Positions 22,856-36,363 of a stretch of 43,616 nucleotides of DNA are shown in pieces (positions within the stretch are counted from its first letter, which is position 1; each line of letters starts with the position of its first letter). The stretch is from Klebsormidium nitens. Lineage: Eukaryota > Streptophyta > Klebsormidiophyceae > Klebsormidiales > Klebsormidiaceae. A model generated the notes under the pieces. The model was not told where the DNA came from. It made no database searches and saw only the letters and a list, made by a program, of their open reading frames with translations. Both the position numbers and the translations under genes were made by a program. The stretch spans positions 1 through 43,616 of the forward strand of contig DF237636.1 of NCBI GenBank assembly GCA_000708835.1. The letters run 5' to 3'.

Positions 22856-23014
22856 GGCGTCTGCGGTCCTGTGGCTGAACCAAAGCTATCTAGAGCACTT
22901 CTCTCTGCGTTCGCTGACATCAATTCTGGAAGGTAAGCTACCCCAACCACCCTAACCACCCTAACCACCCTAACCAGCGAGTTTGTAACCGTAACGCTAC
23001 GGTGATGTAACTGC
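22856..23014. promoter_or_regulatory. Compact bidirectional promoter between IF-1 and ThrRS with AACCACCCT repeats
   Basis: Only 159 bp separate the two start codons. At 22945-22976 there are three exact tandem units of AACCACCCT plus a partial fourth. At about 22989-23004 lies the small inverted repeat ACCGTA-ACGC-TACGGT. C-rich CCCTAA-type boxes (telo-boxes) are known in plant promoters of translation genes. These units resemble that class but are not exact AAACCCTAA. The regulatory role is inference. Confidence 0.55.
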
Positions 23015-26000
23015 ATGGTTCTGTTCAGATCGTTACACACCGCGACTGAGAACCTCGCGTTGACCACGGAACAAAACCTGACACCCATATTGGCACACAG
23101 ATCTTCCAACTCCGTTCAGCATGTTCATGGGTGCTTTCAATCGTGCTTCCAAGGCATTGGCAGCATCACCATCGCCGCTATGGCAACCAATGCGGAGGGC
23201 GTGTCCGGTGCTGCCGACAAGATGGCGAGCGCCAGCCTGGGCGACGGCCCCTCCCCATCGAATGGTCCCGCGGTGAAGGTGGCAGGCAGCGCCGGCAAGA
23301 AGGGCAAGGAGGGCGACAAGAAGAAGGGGGCCAAGGAGCTGCCCGCGGAGGTGGTGGAGTACCATCAGCAGCGGATTGCCATGTTTGAGGAGCTGCAGAA
23401 GGAGCAAAAGGAGCACCGCCAGCAAGTTGGCGGGGAGGCTATCAAGTGAGGGCTATCGCCAGCTCTTTCAAAAATCCAGGAGTGGGAAGTTGGCATTTGA
23501 ACTATGATGGTTGAATCATGTGTGAGAGTGGGCCTATGGATCACTATCACTTCTCTGCATCGCACCACCAGGTGAGGTCGGCGGCTGCCCCCTGTAAGTG
23601 CTCACTGTCAGTGGGCCTCCCTTCACATGGTGTTTGGTGCGCTGCGCAGGGTGTCCATTGGCGGCCAAGTGGTGGAGGGCAAGAAGTGGCTCTCTACGCC
23701 GTTTGACATCGGCAAGACCGTCTCCAAGGACCTCGTCAAGGACGCCCTCATCGCCAAGGTCAGCCATGGCTGTCGCATTTCAACAGCCAGTTGCAAATGT
23801 TGTCAGATTGTCTGTGTCTCCTTTCGCCGAGCAGGTGTTCTTCGGGTCGCACTCTTGATCCTCAGTCCCATTGGCGCCGCTCATGTCTAAGAGCCTGTGC
23901 GTGCGCTGAGCGGTGGTTGCGTGGTGCGTACAGGTTGATGACGTGTTGTGGGACATGGCGCGGCCGCTGGAGGGCGATTGCAGCCTGCAGATCTTCAGCT
24001 TTGAGAGCGCGGAGGGCCGGGACACCTTCTGGCACTCGAGCGCACACATCTTGGGGGAGGTGCGTGGACCACCAGTACAGCTCTCCATTCTTTCAGAGAG
24101 CCCTGAACCACTTACCATGTGCGGGATGTTTTCGATCCTGGTCTACGTTAACAATTACGCAGTATAAGCGTGTTCATTTTTGAAACAAACTTGAGATCAC
24201 GTTCCATTGTCACGCCCGCTGGTGGTTGTCTCTTCACTGCGGGTTTTGGTGGAGTGCAGGCGCTGGAGCAGGAGTATGGCTGCGACCTGTGCATCGGTCC
24301 CTGCACGACGCGTGGAGAGGGCTTCTACTACGATGGTTTCTACGGGGGGCTTACGCTGGAGGAGGAGCAGTACAAGGCGATCAAGGCCAAGGCGGGGTGG
24401 GCCGTGAAGCAGAAGCAGAACTTTGAGAGGATTGAGGTCACGCGCGAGCAGGCCATGCGCATGTTTGACAAGAACCCTTTCAAGGTCAGGCCACCACAAG
24501 CCCACGTTAGCCCTCGCAGCAATTGTCAAGTCGCTCTTGCAACCAACGATTACTACCGGTTTGGATATCGGACTTGTTGTCTCAAACTTCTCACTTGCTC
24601 AAACCAGTGGTCTTCTCAGTATTGTCAAGTTGGACACCTCTATTGCGGAGGCTGACCCCCGGTGCGTGTCCCCAGATCGAGATCATCCGCGAGCTGCCTG
24701 AAGACAAGACCATCACGGTGTACCGCTGCGGCCCCCTGGTCGACCTGTGCCGCGGGCCCCACATCCCCAACACCGGCGCCGTCAAGGCCTTCCACATCTC
24801 CAAGGTCGGAATTCTCCCTGCCCTACCGGCGCCTGACTCAACTCTGCTACAGTTTTGCGCGTTTCACTCAGCGTTCAACCTTTTCGAGTTTCCTCTGGTG
24901 AAGCGGGGGAGTGCTGTGGCTGCCTCAGGAGCTGTTGCTATGCGACGATCACTGTTGGAGAGCTGCCCTGTCTGCCCGCTGCCGCTGAATGATGTGTGGT
25001 GCGCTGAGCAGGCTGCTGCGGCGTACTGGCGTGGGGACCAGACGCGGGAGAGCCTGCAGCGCGTCTATGGCATCTCGTACCCCAACGACACCCTCCTCCA
25101 GGTGGGAACCCCGACCGTCAGCTGTAAGCATGCGTCTCCCCATATAGCACACTGAGCTTCTTCAGCCGGCCTCTACAGAAAAGAAAGACGCAGGTTGCGT
25201 GTTGCCTGCGGCAGGCTCTGCTCGTGCGTGTCTTTGTCGGGAACTCATCATTGCGGGTGTGTGGCGCAGGAGTACTTGCACCGATTGGAGGAGGCCAAGA
25301 AGCGCGACCACCGCCTGCTGGGCATGCAGCAGGAGCTCTTCTTCTTCCACCCCCTCAGGTACGCGCCGCAAGCAGCCCACCAGCACAGCAGACACTCCTT
25401 CAGACACTCCTTCCTCTCATCTTGGCTCAGTTGCCGGGTTGTGTTGCTCCATATCTCTCAAAGCCGGCATCTCAGGGTCAGAGCATTGCCGCGGTTGATT
25501 CCTTTGCCCTGAAACTCGGCGGCGGTATGTTGCAGCCCCGGGAGCTGTTTCTTCTTGCCGCACGGCGCGCGCGTGTACAACCGGCTGCAGGAGTTCATCC
25601 GCGGGGAGTACCGGCGGCGCGGGTACCAGGAGGTGGTGACGCCCAACATGTACAACCTGGACCTGTGGGTCACGTCCGGGCACGCCGCCAACTACAAGGA
25701 GAACATGTTCCTCTTCGACGTCGAGAAGCAGCAGTTCGGCCTCAAGCCCATGAACTGCCCCGGCCACTGCCTGCTCTTCGACCACCGCGTGCGCTCCTAC
25801 CGAGGTCAGCAGGAGGCCCCACTCCATCCCGCAATTTGCAGAGGCGCCTTGCAGATTGGCCTTCTTTCATACCAATACCGTGGGGCGAGATGAGAGCTCG
25901 GTCGTGAGACGATGGTCGCTTGTCGTACAATTCAGAGCATCTCTCTGAGCGCAACGTAGGGAATATATGACTCGTAGGAACCTGTTCTTCTAGACAATAC

Positions 26001-28280
26001 TCCTCTCCCTGACTCTCGTTTCCCTGCTGCTTCCAGAGTTGCCGTTGCGGTTGGCGGACTTCGGCGTGCTTCATCGGAACGAGGCGAGTGGGGCGCTCAC
26101 GGGGCTCACGCGAGTGCGCAGGTTTCAACAGGTGGGCACCGCAATACACCTGAAGACCGCATTCTCACGAGGTATCGTTGCCTCGGGGGGCAAACAAACG
26201 CCTGGCTAGCATCAATCTCAGAAGGTCCTCGGCTAAAGAATCTTTGAAAGACCGGCTGACGCTTTGGGACAGGCCATATGGGCTACCTTGCATTGGCAAG
26301 GAGGTGATGGGCCTCATACCCGGTCGCATCCTGACGTGCGCGGTGTGGGCGGGTGCTGCAGGACGACGCGCACATCTTTTGCACGGAGGCGCAGATCGAG
26401 GAGGAGGTGCGGGGCGTGCTCGAATTTTTGGCGCATGCGTACGGCATCTTCGGCTTCGAGTTCGACCTGGAGCTGTCGACGCGGCCTGAGAAGTACCTCG
26501 GGGAGCTCGCCACGTGGGACAAGGCCGAGGCCTTCATGGCCAAGGCGCTCGACAGCTTCGGCAAAAAGTGGCAGGTCAGTCCCAGGCCGCGCGCTATTCT
26601 TCTCAAAATGTAGGGAGATATAGAGAGGCCGAAGGAAGGATCCGCGAATTACGACCAGGGCAAGCGACGAGGCCCGCGTGGTCATCGGAGAATATGAACA
26701 CGACCTGGGCCTGATACAAAGCTGTTGTCGCGGAACAATGCCTCAACCGCTCTAGACGGTCACGGACCAACGACAAGGGCCGTCGCCTCGACAGATGCTT
26801 TTTCTGGTCGTTGCACAGCTGATAGACCATTGATGTTGGGGTATGGTGTTGCAGATCAACGCGGGCGACGGCGCGTTCTACGGCCCCAAGATCGACATCA
26901 CGGTGTACGACGCGCTGAAGCGCAAGTTCCAGTGCGCCACCATCCAGCTGGACTTCCAGCTGCCCATCCGGTTCGACCTGTCGTACAACACGGAGAGCCT
27001 GAGCAGCGACGAGAAGACGCGGCCCGTCATGATCCACCGCGCGATCCTGGGCTCCGTGGAGCGCATGTTCGCCATCCTGCTGGAGCACTACGCCGGCAAG
27101 TGGCCGCTCTGGCTCAGCCCGCGCCAGGTCATCGTCTGCCCCGTCTCCGAAAAGCACCACGACTACAGCCAACAGGTGAACCCGCCCCACACACGCCGGC
27201 TGCTTTGTGTCGGCCACGCAATGACCGTGTGAATCGCCCCAACTGCAGGAGACCCTTCCACCGGAGAGATTCTTGAGGAGGCGTGTCGAAAGGAAGGTTT
27301 AGTACTGCAGTTTGGGATCAGCGGTCGATGATAATCGGACACAGTATACTCAGCGTATAAGGCGTCGTTGGCGTGGCTGACGTGGCTGCGTGTGGCGTGT
27401 GCAGGTTGCTGCGGAGATCGAGGGGGCGGGCTTCTACGTGGAGGTGGACTACAGCGACCGCAAGCTGCCCAAGAAGGTCAGCACCCCGCCGCACTCGTGG
27501 CATAGTTTGAGCATGCGGGGCCCTGGCTGCCTGCAAATAAAGGCGTCTACTTTGCCATCAGGACTGTCGGATGGACATAGTGTCTCTGCTATTTATAACA
27601 GGGGCTCTGGTTATCTGACCCGCGCTCCTCCTTCCCCTCAGATTCGGGAAGCTCAGTTGGCCCAACACAACTTCATCTTGGTGTGCGGAGCGGAAGAGCT
27701 GGAAAGCAAAACGGTGAGCATGCGCCGCTTCAGCTTGAGCCAGGCACTGTCGCAGGTAGCCCCAAGTGTTCGGTAGGCATGGGAGGAAGGTCAACAGAAG
27801 AGAATGGCTCGTGGCGGACTGTTTGGGCCTCAGGTCTTGGTACGCATGCCATCTAGAAAAAGCACGTTTCAGAGAGTTCAAGACGATGACCGTCCGGGCA
27901 TCAGCAATATGAGCATCGAGACCCTTGGGCTGGATTGCTCCGCGGTCTCAACGAAAAGGTTTGCGAGGGCGGTGACGCCCTCACTTGAATTGTCCGAACA
28001 CGTCGCCAACGGTTTTTATGGTCCGCATGTGCTTTTGAAAGGGGGCATCTGATAGGACAGTGGGGTTTCTTCTCATGGGTGGACGGTTGAGGAGTTCCTG
28101 TTGGCTTCGGGAGCCTGGTGCCTTGTGGATTGACTTACTTAGGCCGCTCTTGACTGATACACGCTGATTGCGGTCGTGTTGCAGGTGAACGTGCGCACGC
28201 GGGATAATCAGGTTCACGGAACAAAGCCGGTTGCAGACTTCATTGCAGATCTGCGGCGACTCGTGGGAGAGTATAAGTGA
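23015..28280 (+). CDS. thrS: Threonyl-tRNA synthetase, 14 exons, possibly dual-targeted
   Basis: Attaches threonine to tRNA-Thr (class II). Exons: 23015-23445, 23650-23758, 23934-24059, 24260-24484, 24676-24804, 25012-25101, 25270-25358, 25536-25804, 26037-26131, 26362-26574, 26855-27175, 27405-27476, 27642-27713, 28185-28280. These give 778 aa. Domains in order: presequence; a Lys-rich stretch ([14 protein letters not shown]); TGS (about 143-210); an editing domain with H214, H218, C322 and H326 (HSSAH, CRGPH), spaced as in E. coli; a catalytic core with zinc ligands C474, H525 and H653 (MNCPGH, DDAHIF, MIHRA); motif 2 in [18 protein letters not shown]; motif 3 in AILGSVERM; and an anticodon-binding domain. 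A second in-frame ATG at 23180 (MATNAEG) would start a 723-aa cytosolic form. Confidence 0.97.
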
Positions 28281-29934
28281 CCAGGAGGCACTGTAGTGAT
28301 TTGCGAAAGAGACAGCCGTGTGATTGTTCTTCTTGTGTTCAAACCTGCGGAAGTGCTATTCTTAAGAAGAGAGCTTGGGAAGATGCTTGTGCATCTTGTA
28401 AAGCAGAAAACATATTTCGGTGCGCTGCTATGTACGAAATGTCCTTGGGTTGGTGGCTGGCAGAAGGTGATGTGATGCCTAAGATGGACGAAGTGCTTGC
28501 CATGCCACAAGTATTGACGTCGAGATGGGTCTCCCTTTGATACTTGAACCACACGTGGCATAGACCCGATGTCGGTAAATTATGCTCGTGCAGATCCATG
28601 CAGGATCTGCCTTTCAGGAAGGGTAAGCATTCACTAGAACATACTTGATACGAAAGTACCTTGTACAATTGGTGTTTCTCATGGAAGAATACCGGACCCT
28701 GCAGTGCGCATCGCAATTCAAAGCTGTGTGCACATGGTAGCCAGGTTGCACGTTTTAGAACATCGCCGGGTTGCACATGCTCGCCACAAAACGTATACGT
28801 CAGCTTCTGGATTCATACCGGACACGCGAGAAGAGTCCGTGTCGATCGAGCTTATGCTACATGGGCCGGCCGATCATATAGTTGTGGCCATAAACGATGC
28901 CCGTGCATGCAGTAGAAGCTGCTGCATGAAAACCTTTTAGTCTTTCAATTCTATTTACATATGGCCGGAGTGTGCGCATGACCCTTAAGTTCGCGCTCTC
29001 ATTTGTGAAATCCTTGCAATGCAAGCTATGATAGATGCGGTTGAAAAGCTTGTGTCCTATATCGATTCTAACTTAAACTTCAGCATTAAAGTAGACGCTC
29101 GGCTCGTCGAATATATGCGGGGCTGCCCAGGTTGCATGTCTATACCCCAGTTGCAAATCTAAATAACGGCCATGGTGACAACGACAATGGCAAGGAATAG
29201 CTTTAGTATGCGTGCTTCTTTAATTCAAACCTGAAAGACCTTTGATTCTTGACCATCATCAAAACAGCTGTTTTGCACCCGTGCATTTCTCGCGCAAACT
29301 TCAGCTCATGTTTGAATGCGGTTGATGCGACTCACTCCCTTGCGAATTAAATCGATTTCAAACTTTGTTTGCATGCCATTCACGGCTTGAAGTTCTCTAG
29401 AGTCTACTATACCTTCTATGGCATGCTACAACTAGTCGAGGACACACCATTCCATGCAAACTTCAGAAGTGATTAGCAGGGGATCAAGACGGCCTGTCTG
29501 GAGGTCCAAGGCAGAGAGCTTCCTACGTTCATGTATCTCTACAGAGCAGACAAAACCCCAATTTTGCCTAGTGATGCCCACAGACTTGCATTTGGAATCA
29601 GGCGTGATCCTACATTTTCTAGCTGCTCGCGAGTCGGATTGAAGAGGTTCTCAGTGAGCATTCAAGTACACGGACATCCAATTGTACACAGGCTAATGTA
29701 CACGTCTGACCCTTTACTTCTTAACTCTAATCTTACGAGTTGATGATCTCATTTTATCCCCCCCCCTCCCATGCTTTGACGGCGCTTGAAGGAATGTTCC
29801 TTGCACGTTTGTGTGCACCTGCGAGTTCGCTTCGAAGTCAAAGTCGGCCCCGCATCGCTTCTCGGTGCATCTCCCAGGCCCAGCTCGGCTATCCGAGATG
29901 CTCTATCGCTGTCTCTGGAGGGAGTCTTTTGTCG
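28281..29934. other. Intergenic region between convergent genes
   Basis: 1.65 kb, AT-richer than the genes, holding the 3' flanks of ThrRS (+) and the EDR2-like gene (-). The open frame 28277-28540 overlaps the ThrRS stop and has no recognisable features. No RNA gene or repeat was seen. Confidence 0.6.
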
Positions 29935-32900
29935 TTATAGTACAGCGGGCACCGGCGGGACAGCCTTGCCCACTTCCAGGCGGCTCAGCCGTACGGTCCC
30001 CAGCAGGTGCTCCGGCAGCTCCTCCTCCGTGTCCGCCTGCACACCACACGCCCATCAGCACCGCTTTTACACAATACACCGACAGCAAAGGAGTGCACCG
30101 CAAGCATGCCAAGCACTGCCCCGTGCCACTCGGCCACTGCCGGATCTCGTAAACTGGCGGCTCGCGGGATGAGACCCAGCTATGCATTGCCATGACAAAT
30201 GACAGAACAGTGCAGTACCCCTGTGTACTTGGGAATGGGCCCCTAACTGCACGCGAACATGTACCCAGAACGAAGCGCTGATTTGACAGATGCAACGTGG
30301 CCTAGCCGCGCTGGGGACGTGGCTGACCTGGATGAGGAAGGCCATGTCGACGGTGAGCTTGGATAGGTAACCCAGCACCAAGCCCACCACGCCGTTGGCC
30401 ACGCTGCTCGACCCAATGTCGATGTCCAGCTGGGTGCAGCACCACGGGGAGGAACACGGGTCAGCCAGGAAATACGAAGAGCACGAACCCATGCAAACGC
30501 ATGCGGGCACCAGTACCAAGCAAGACAGAGATGGAGCTGCCTACACGCATGAACCTGGGAACACTGCAGCACATCTGCAGCTTTGCCCCGCGGTTACAGA
30601 GCCATCGGGTGCTGCGGAGAGTATCTGGAACTTTCGAGGGCCCGAGTGCGAGCCTGACCTCGAGGTAGCTGGGCCCGCGGTGGTACGTGATGCGCAGCGC
30701 CTCGCCCACCAGGCATGCGCGCTGGCCGACCGCATTGCGCACCAGCCAGCCACCCTGCACAGCCCAGCGCGCAGTCAGGCAACACTGCCGCAGAGCAGGC
30801 ACTGACAGCAGTAAACTAAGAGGCAGCAACGACCGTATTTTGACAGGATCCGGACCGTAGCTCACGCATCACCTTCGGGATGAAGTAAAGCTTACAGAGA
30901 GGCCCCGCTTCTGATTACAGCCGACTCAGCACATTGCTACCTGGTTGAAAAAGAACCAGGCGCGCTGTGGGGCGTGGGCTGACCTGTGCGATGTTGGGGA
31001 TGAGCTTGAAGCGGCTGTTGCGGAAGGCGTCGGTGTCGTTGACGAAGCGGTGCAGCAGCGGCCACTGCTCCAGCGGCTGCAGCAGCGCGTAGTACAGGCA
31101 CAGGCTGTAGCACTCGCGGCCGGGCACCTGCAACACCGGGGTCCGCACAACCGTCACGCCACAGCCCCGTTGGGTGACAACTCATACAAGGCTCCCTAAA
31201 AGCGACGTGCAGCCGTTTGTGCTTTACTCAGGCTAACCCGCAGCGGAATCTACCTGGCGGGTTTCAGCGTAAGGGAGGGCCGCACCCGGTTAAACTTGGG
31301 AGCCTTACCTGCAGGTTGATGACGCAGAAGAAGGGGCTAAAGTCGGACGCTTTTTGTACGAGGCAGCCGGGGCGCGCCGCAAGGTGGTCCTGCCGAACCT
31401 TGCTGCGGAACCAGTCCATGCCCACGAGGTGCATCAGGGGGGGACCGCCCGACTCCTGCACGCACACCCCCACAGGGTTAGGCCGGGGACCACTTCCATA
31501 ACGTCTTCGAACGTGAGTGTGACCACCTTATCTTGAAGTGCTGTAGCTTCTAGCGTGCTTTGAGAAGCTCACTGTGCACGGCTGGCCAGATAGCAACTGG
31601 CGAGGACAGGGCTTGCACGAGGGCAGTTGCAGGTGTGCTGCGGGGGTACCTTTTTCTTGTCGATGAGGTAGGAGGCGCTGCGGATGAGGAAGAGGCTGCC
31701 GGGCGGGCACGCCCACGAGTGCTTGGCGTCCAGGCTCACGGGGCCCTCCGGCACCGACGACAGGCCCTCCACCGACCGGCTGAAACGCTGCCCCGCAGAC
31801 AGGCCTGCAGCAGCACGACAAAGAAGTGACTGTCATGGGTGGGGGCCCAAGCGAGGGGTAACCAGGCAACATCAGATTATGCATTCGCACAGAAACCTTC
31901 AGATTCAGGATGTAGAAAGGATACAGATATCCGGAATACATACAGCGCGTGGAGAATATCAGACACGATGGCGCCTCTTGGCAATCTGAAAAGGGACGCA
32001 AGTCCTCGTTTGATCCAGAGACGATACGAACAACGAAGCAATCGAGGGTGTCAGCCGTTGGCATGGTTGCTAACCTTCGTCCTTGGGCACGCGCGGCGGG
32101 GACGAGGGGCGGGGGGTGAAGCACGCCATAGGGCCGGCCTCCTTGCGCGACTTCCTCCCGCTGGGATGCTTCAGGAACGGCAGCGGCAGGCACATGGCGG
32201 CCAGGCCGTCCTGCACGACACGCCAACGGCGGTTAGGCCGTGAGCCGTGAAAGGAGACCCGAAAAGCAACAGACGTCTTGCTGGCATCAGGCAGCGGTAC
32301 CCGTGCAAGATCTCCCCAGGTCAGGCATAAGCGAGACAATACGCAGCGGCCGAACGGCTCACGTCGGCGTCGCTGTCGGACTCCTCTCCCTCCACCTCGG
32401 CCTTGTCCGCGGCATCCTGCGCCTCGCGCGCCTGCCACGTGGTCTCCTCCCTAGCGTCGAAGAACTCGTCGTCCTCGCCCGGGTCCAGGAAGCTGTCGCT
32501 CACAGCCGCCTTCGGCCCCGCCCCGCCATCCTCGGTCGCGCTACTACCCATGGGAGCCGCGACCCGTGATGCAGAGCTTGCGAGGGGCTCTTTTCCAATC
32601 TCTGGCGCCAGGCTTTTGTCAGGAGGTGGCATTGGGAGGAGGCGCGGCCGGTCGGGCTGGCCATTACGTGGCTCACAAGACGTCCAGATGCGGTCCCAAG
32701 CCTCTAGTTTGGGCTCCCGTGATGCGAACATCTCACGCAGCGCTGCAGCACCCCAGGGACAGAACCCGTTAGAAGGGGCCACCCGGCAGATCATTGCGGA
32801 GTCTTCGCAGCATACGAACAGCGGACGAGTAGCTGTCAGAAGTCATGTGACGGTGTGCCATAGTCTGGGCAGTGCGTTACCTGCGACCCGGTTGAGCATG

Positions 32901-35900
32901 ACGTGCGTGAGCTTCTTCCCAAGCGGCAGGCGCGTGCTCATGAGCCAGCCGCCCCAGTGGATCTCCAGCATGCTGCGCACCACCGAGCGCGCGGGCTGCC
33001 CAGGGCGGCCGTCGCGAATGGGCGATACCACGAAGCCGCCACCTGCGCACGGGAAGGTTTCAATCTAAGAACGAAAGGACAAAGCTCAATGACGGCCCCT
33101 GCTTGGAAGCCTGCAACGGACAACGAAGAAAGAGCGTGTACCGGAATATTTCAATAGCCTTTAAGATCAAAACAATATCAATTGCAAACAGGAGACGAGC
33201 AATCTTCATATTGCACTCGAGTGAAGTTCTGGGGCAACACAAGTGCCGGCAGCACGTCACTCACTTCCAACCGTGGCTCTCCGATAGCCTTTCTTCTTGG
33301 GACACCGGTCATGGCGGGTCGAGCGGTACAGCACTACTGCACAGGCCAGCATAATATCTTAGCAGCGGGCTACCTTATCTGCTTACCCGGCGACTCGCCA
33401 GACAGCATCACGGAACCGTGTGTGAGGATCACGCAAGCACAATCAGATCTCGAGCTCGTTTCGAACCATTACTCGCAGTGAGTAGAACGAGTGTTGGGAT
33501 GTTCACCCCTGCTAGAACCATCCAACGCACACCTAGCAACTGAATGTTAAGCTTACCATACGTCCCATCCTCTTCACGCCTCCAGAATCGCGTCAGCACC
33601 ACATCGCGAGGTAGCATCCGCCTGAGATCAACCGCACCAATCAGCAAGGCAAACATGATCGAACACCTCGAGGAGGCGTAAAACGTTCACACTCTGTACA
33701 GCGGTGGTTGAGGATAACGACTCGCCAATTTGAGCCCAAAGGACAAGAAAGAATAAGCAGAACATGAGCCGTTGATTTCTTTTGAGTGGAGGGTCACTTT
33801 GGACGTGGTGCGCGCACCCTGGGAAGCAGTCGTGGCGGTAGGTCTTGTGGATGATGTCGGTGTGGCCGTCCACGTGCTCCAGCACGCGGCCCTTGGCGAA
33901 GAACACGTCCCACTCGCCACGGCTGGGGCCCAGCGACATGACTGCGTCAAACACCTGCTCGCAGCTGGCCTCCACCACGCCCACCGCCATCAGCACCGGC
34001 GGGGGGGACGGCTGCCGCTGCCACCACTGCACTCACAAACCAAGCAATGGTTGGCAACTCAAGGCACAAAAAAGAAAAATCTCAGAGCACACACAGAGAC
34101 TCCCTCAGTCAGAGAAAGAGATTGCCGAGTTGGTGCAAGTATCAACGAGACAGCTCTTTGATTCCCACCAACCCCTCATTGTCGACTCAATACAAACTGA
34201 TTAGAGAAGTGATGACAAGGGCATTGGTATACAGCTCTTTTCCAGCTCTTGAACATCAAACACAGAGAGACACTCACCTTCCCTTTGGGCTGACCCTCTG
34301 TCAGTTCTTTGAAGATTCGAAGGCCTGATCCAGCAGGGGAGACGAAGATCGTGGTCAAACACGCGACTCCGTAGGCAGTAGCCTGAGGACGGAGCGACCA
34401 GCAAAAACCTGAGCATCTCTCAGTGTCCAGTTTTGCTATGCTCAAGGACGTCAGAAAGCAGATGGGCCCCTCAGGCCAGGCCTATCTGTTAAGGCTTTTT
34501 CTTTGCTGCTCACCGTTCCTGCACTCCTTGATCTTCCAGTTGCTGGAGGACACCACAGGAATTTCGCGCTTGCCCGGCTGGACCCCTGACCAGGCTACCA
34601 TCACTGAGGAGGGGTCTGGACAGAAAAACGAGCTAGAATCAGGGGTTACGTGGAAACATGCCAGCCGCAGCTTGCATCCTCGAGCCGAGTGTGCTTGAAA
34701 CATTCACATTGATCAGGACTGATCGTTCATCCACAAGGCATGGTGGTTCCAAAGGGGCCCCAGATGAACCTCAGGCTAACGGAAGCCTTCGAACAGCTCT
34801 CTAAGCACAAGTAGGCGGGTGGAACCATGTCATTGCTGTTGGACTTGCCAAGAGGGTCTGCACCCCCACCTTGGAGGCCTGCAGGCGCCTGGCACATTAC
34901 CACAGGTTTGGCTGTCCCAAGCTGATCCAGGTCTGCATCCGATGAGCCATGGGCACTGAGCAGCGCAAGGCTGGAGCGAGCAGGCCGCTTCTTGAAGGCC
35001 TTCTTCTCATGGAGGGCAATGAACTCCTCGGCGTCATCGTTGCTAGCCTGGAATTGAAGAAAGTTCCGAGGTCAGCCTTCCGAAAACCTCTTGACACTGC
35101 TCATCAAGTCTTTCAGGTCCGCAAGCAAAAGCTGCCTCTCTGAATAACGGTTGCTGTGCAAAGGCGCAGATGAGGTAGTTTCAAGCACACAGGATGTAGG
35201 GGAGGCATACCTGGTTCGAGGCTTCTCGGAACGCCTGTATCCAAGCAGCCGCTTCATCAGGACTCTTGGCCCCAAGCTGTCATCAAGAAAGATGCAAGGG
35301 TTCAAAGGGGAGGCCATCACTTTTGTTGACGGGGCTCTGGTCAAGCATCTGTTGCTGATTCAGGCACTTCTAAGTTCAATGCAATGCGCTTTCCCAGGAC
35401 AACAAGCAAACTGGCCATACATAGTAGGGATCTATCATGAAATCTCAGCACCCGTCCTGAGTTAATTCATTGACCCTCCCAGGCCATATCACTAGCGACC
35501 GATATATGCACCTTGAGCTGGCGCGCATGGTCCGTGGGGTCATAGATCCTGAAAACATACAGGGCCTGCAGAGAACAAAGCAACCATGTGGCTAAGCAAC
35601 CCGACTTTTCCACACCAACAAAATACCATAGTTCCTACTCAAGAGACAAAGCAAAACCGTCTACATCAACCTGCTCTTGAAACTCTCCGACCATGTCACC
35701 ACTACTGTTTGCACATGCTTTTCCAAGATGTCAACACACAGAGCCCCATGGCGCCATCATGCCTGCTGAGCTGGGAGGGGCGGCAGAGCCTCACCCGCCC
35801 TCTAATGGCTTCCCTCCCCTGCTCTTCGATCCGCATATAATGGGATAGCCGACCATCTCTGATAGGAACCTGTATCATCACAAGCGAGCAGCCAATCATC

Positions 35901-36363
35901 AATTAAGGCGAAGATTTGCACTAAGCAGCAAGAATTCTCATCAAGAAGAATGCAGATTTCGATCACGAACAGGGGCAGATCTATAACAAAGAGAAATATA
36001 AATATGCTGCTACTTTTCATTGAGAGAAAGAAGTACCCCACCTCTTGGGACTTTGCAGAAGGTTTACTGCTGAAACACATGGCCCGGCCATCTTCCACCA
36101 CAAAGTATCGCTTGTGAACGCTATGCCTGCATAGAAGTAGCATTTTAAGTAGAAGATGGGGCAAGCACGCGCCCAACTGAATCAGGAGTTGCACCACTAT
36201 GCACCACTACATGCTGACCGAACTATGGTAGTCAGCAAGTGTAAAATGTAGCGCCCAAATAGTGCTTCCAGGAAGCAGAGGTCATAACTTACCTGCGATA
36301 GTACGAGTGTATGAAACTGCCATACACATACAGCCAACCTTCTTTGCGCCTGCGGCCGTTCAT
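29935..36363 (-). CDS. EDR2-like protein: PH, START and DUF1336 domains, 19 exons
   Basis: Lipid-binding regulator. Arabidopsis EDR2 restrains cell death and binds phosphoinositide through its PH domain. Exons, 5' to 3': 36363-36293, 36126-36042, 35869-35795, 35565-35512, 35276-35211, 35047-34901, 34577-34514, 34324-34278, 34026-33818, 33621-33557, 33042-32881, 32742-32363, 32210-32075, 31804-31650, 31455-31309, 31127-30984, 30754-30659, 30429-30328, 30036-29935. These give 768 aa, against about 720 in EDR2. PH: about 1-117 (KEGWLYVYGSFIHSYYRRH, SPDEAAAWIQAFREA). START: about 185-350 (CRNGLRIFKEL, MAVGVVEASCEQVF, GEWDVFF, RFWRREEDGTYG). An acidic linker (EDDEFFDAREE) is followed by DUF1336: MDWFRSKVRQD, AFRNSRFKLIPNIAQ, ACLVGEALRITYHRG, LDIDIGSSSVANGVVGLVLG. 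The junction before exon 7 is the weakest. Confidence 0.93.

Noticed and set aside
22945-22976. Interstitial telomere array
   Set aside because: The unit is AACCACCCT, not the plant TTTAGGG or algal TTTTAGGG repeat, and there are only three copies. Treated as a promoter repeat.
26603-27217. 204-aa minus-strand open frame
   Set aside because: It is antisense to the ThrRS catalytic exon (26855-27175) and has no independent support.
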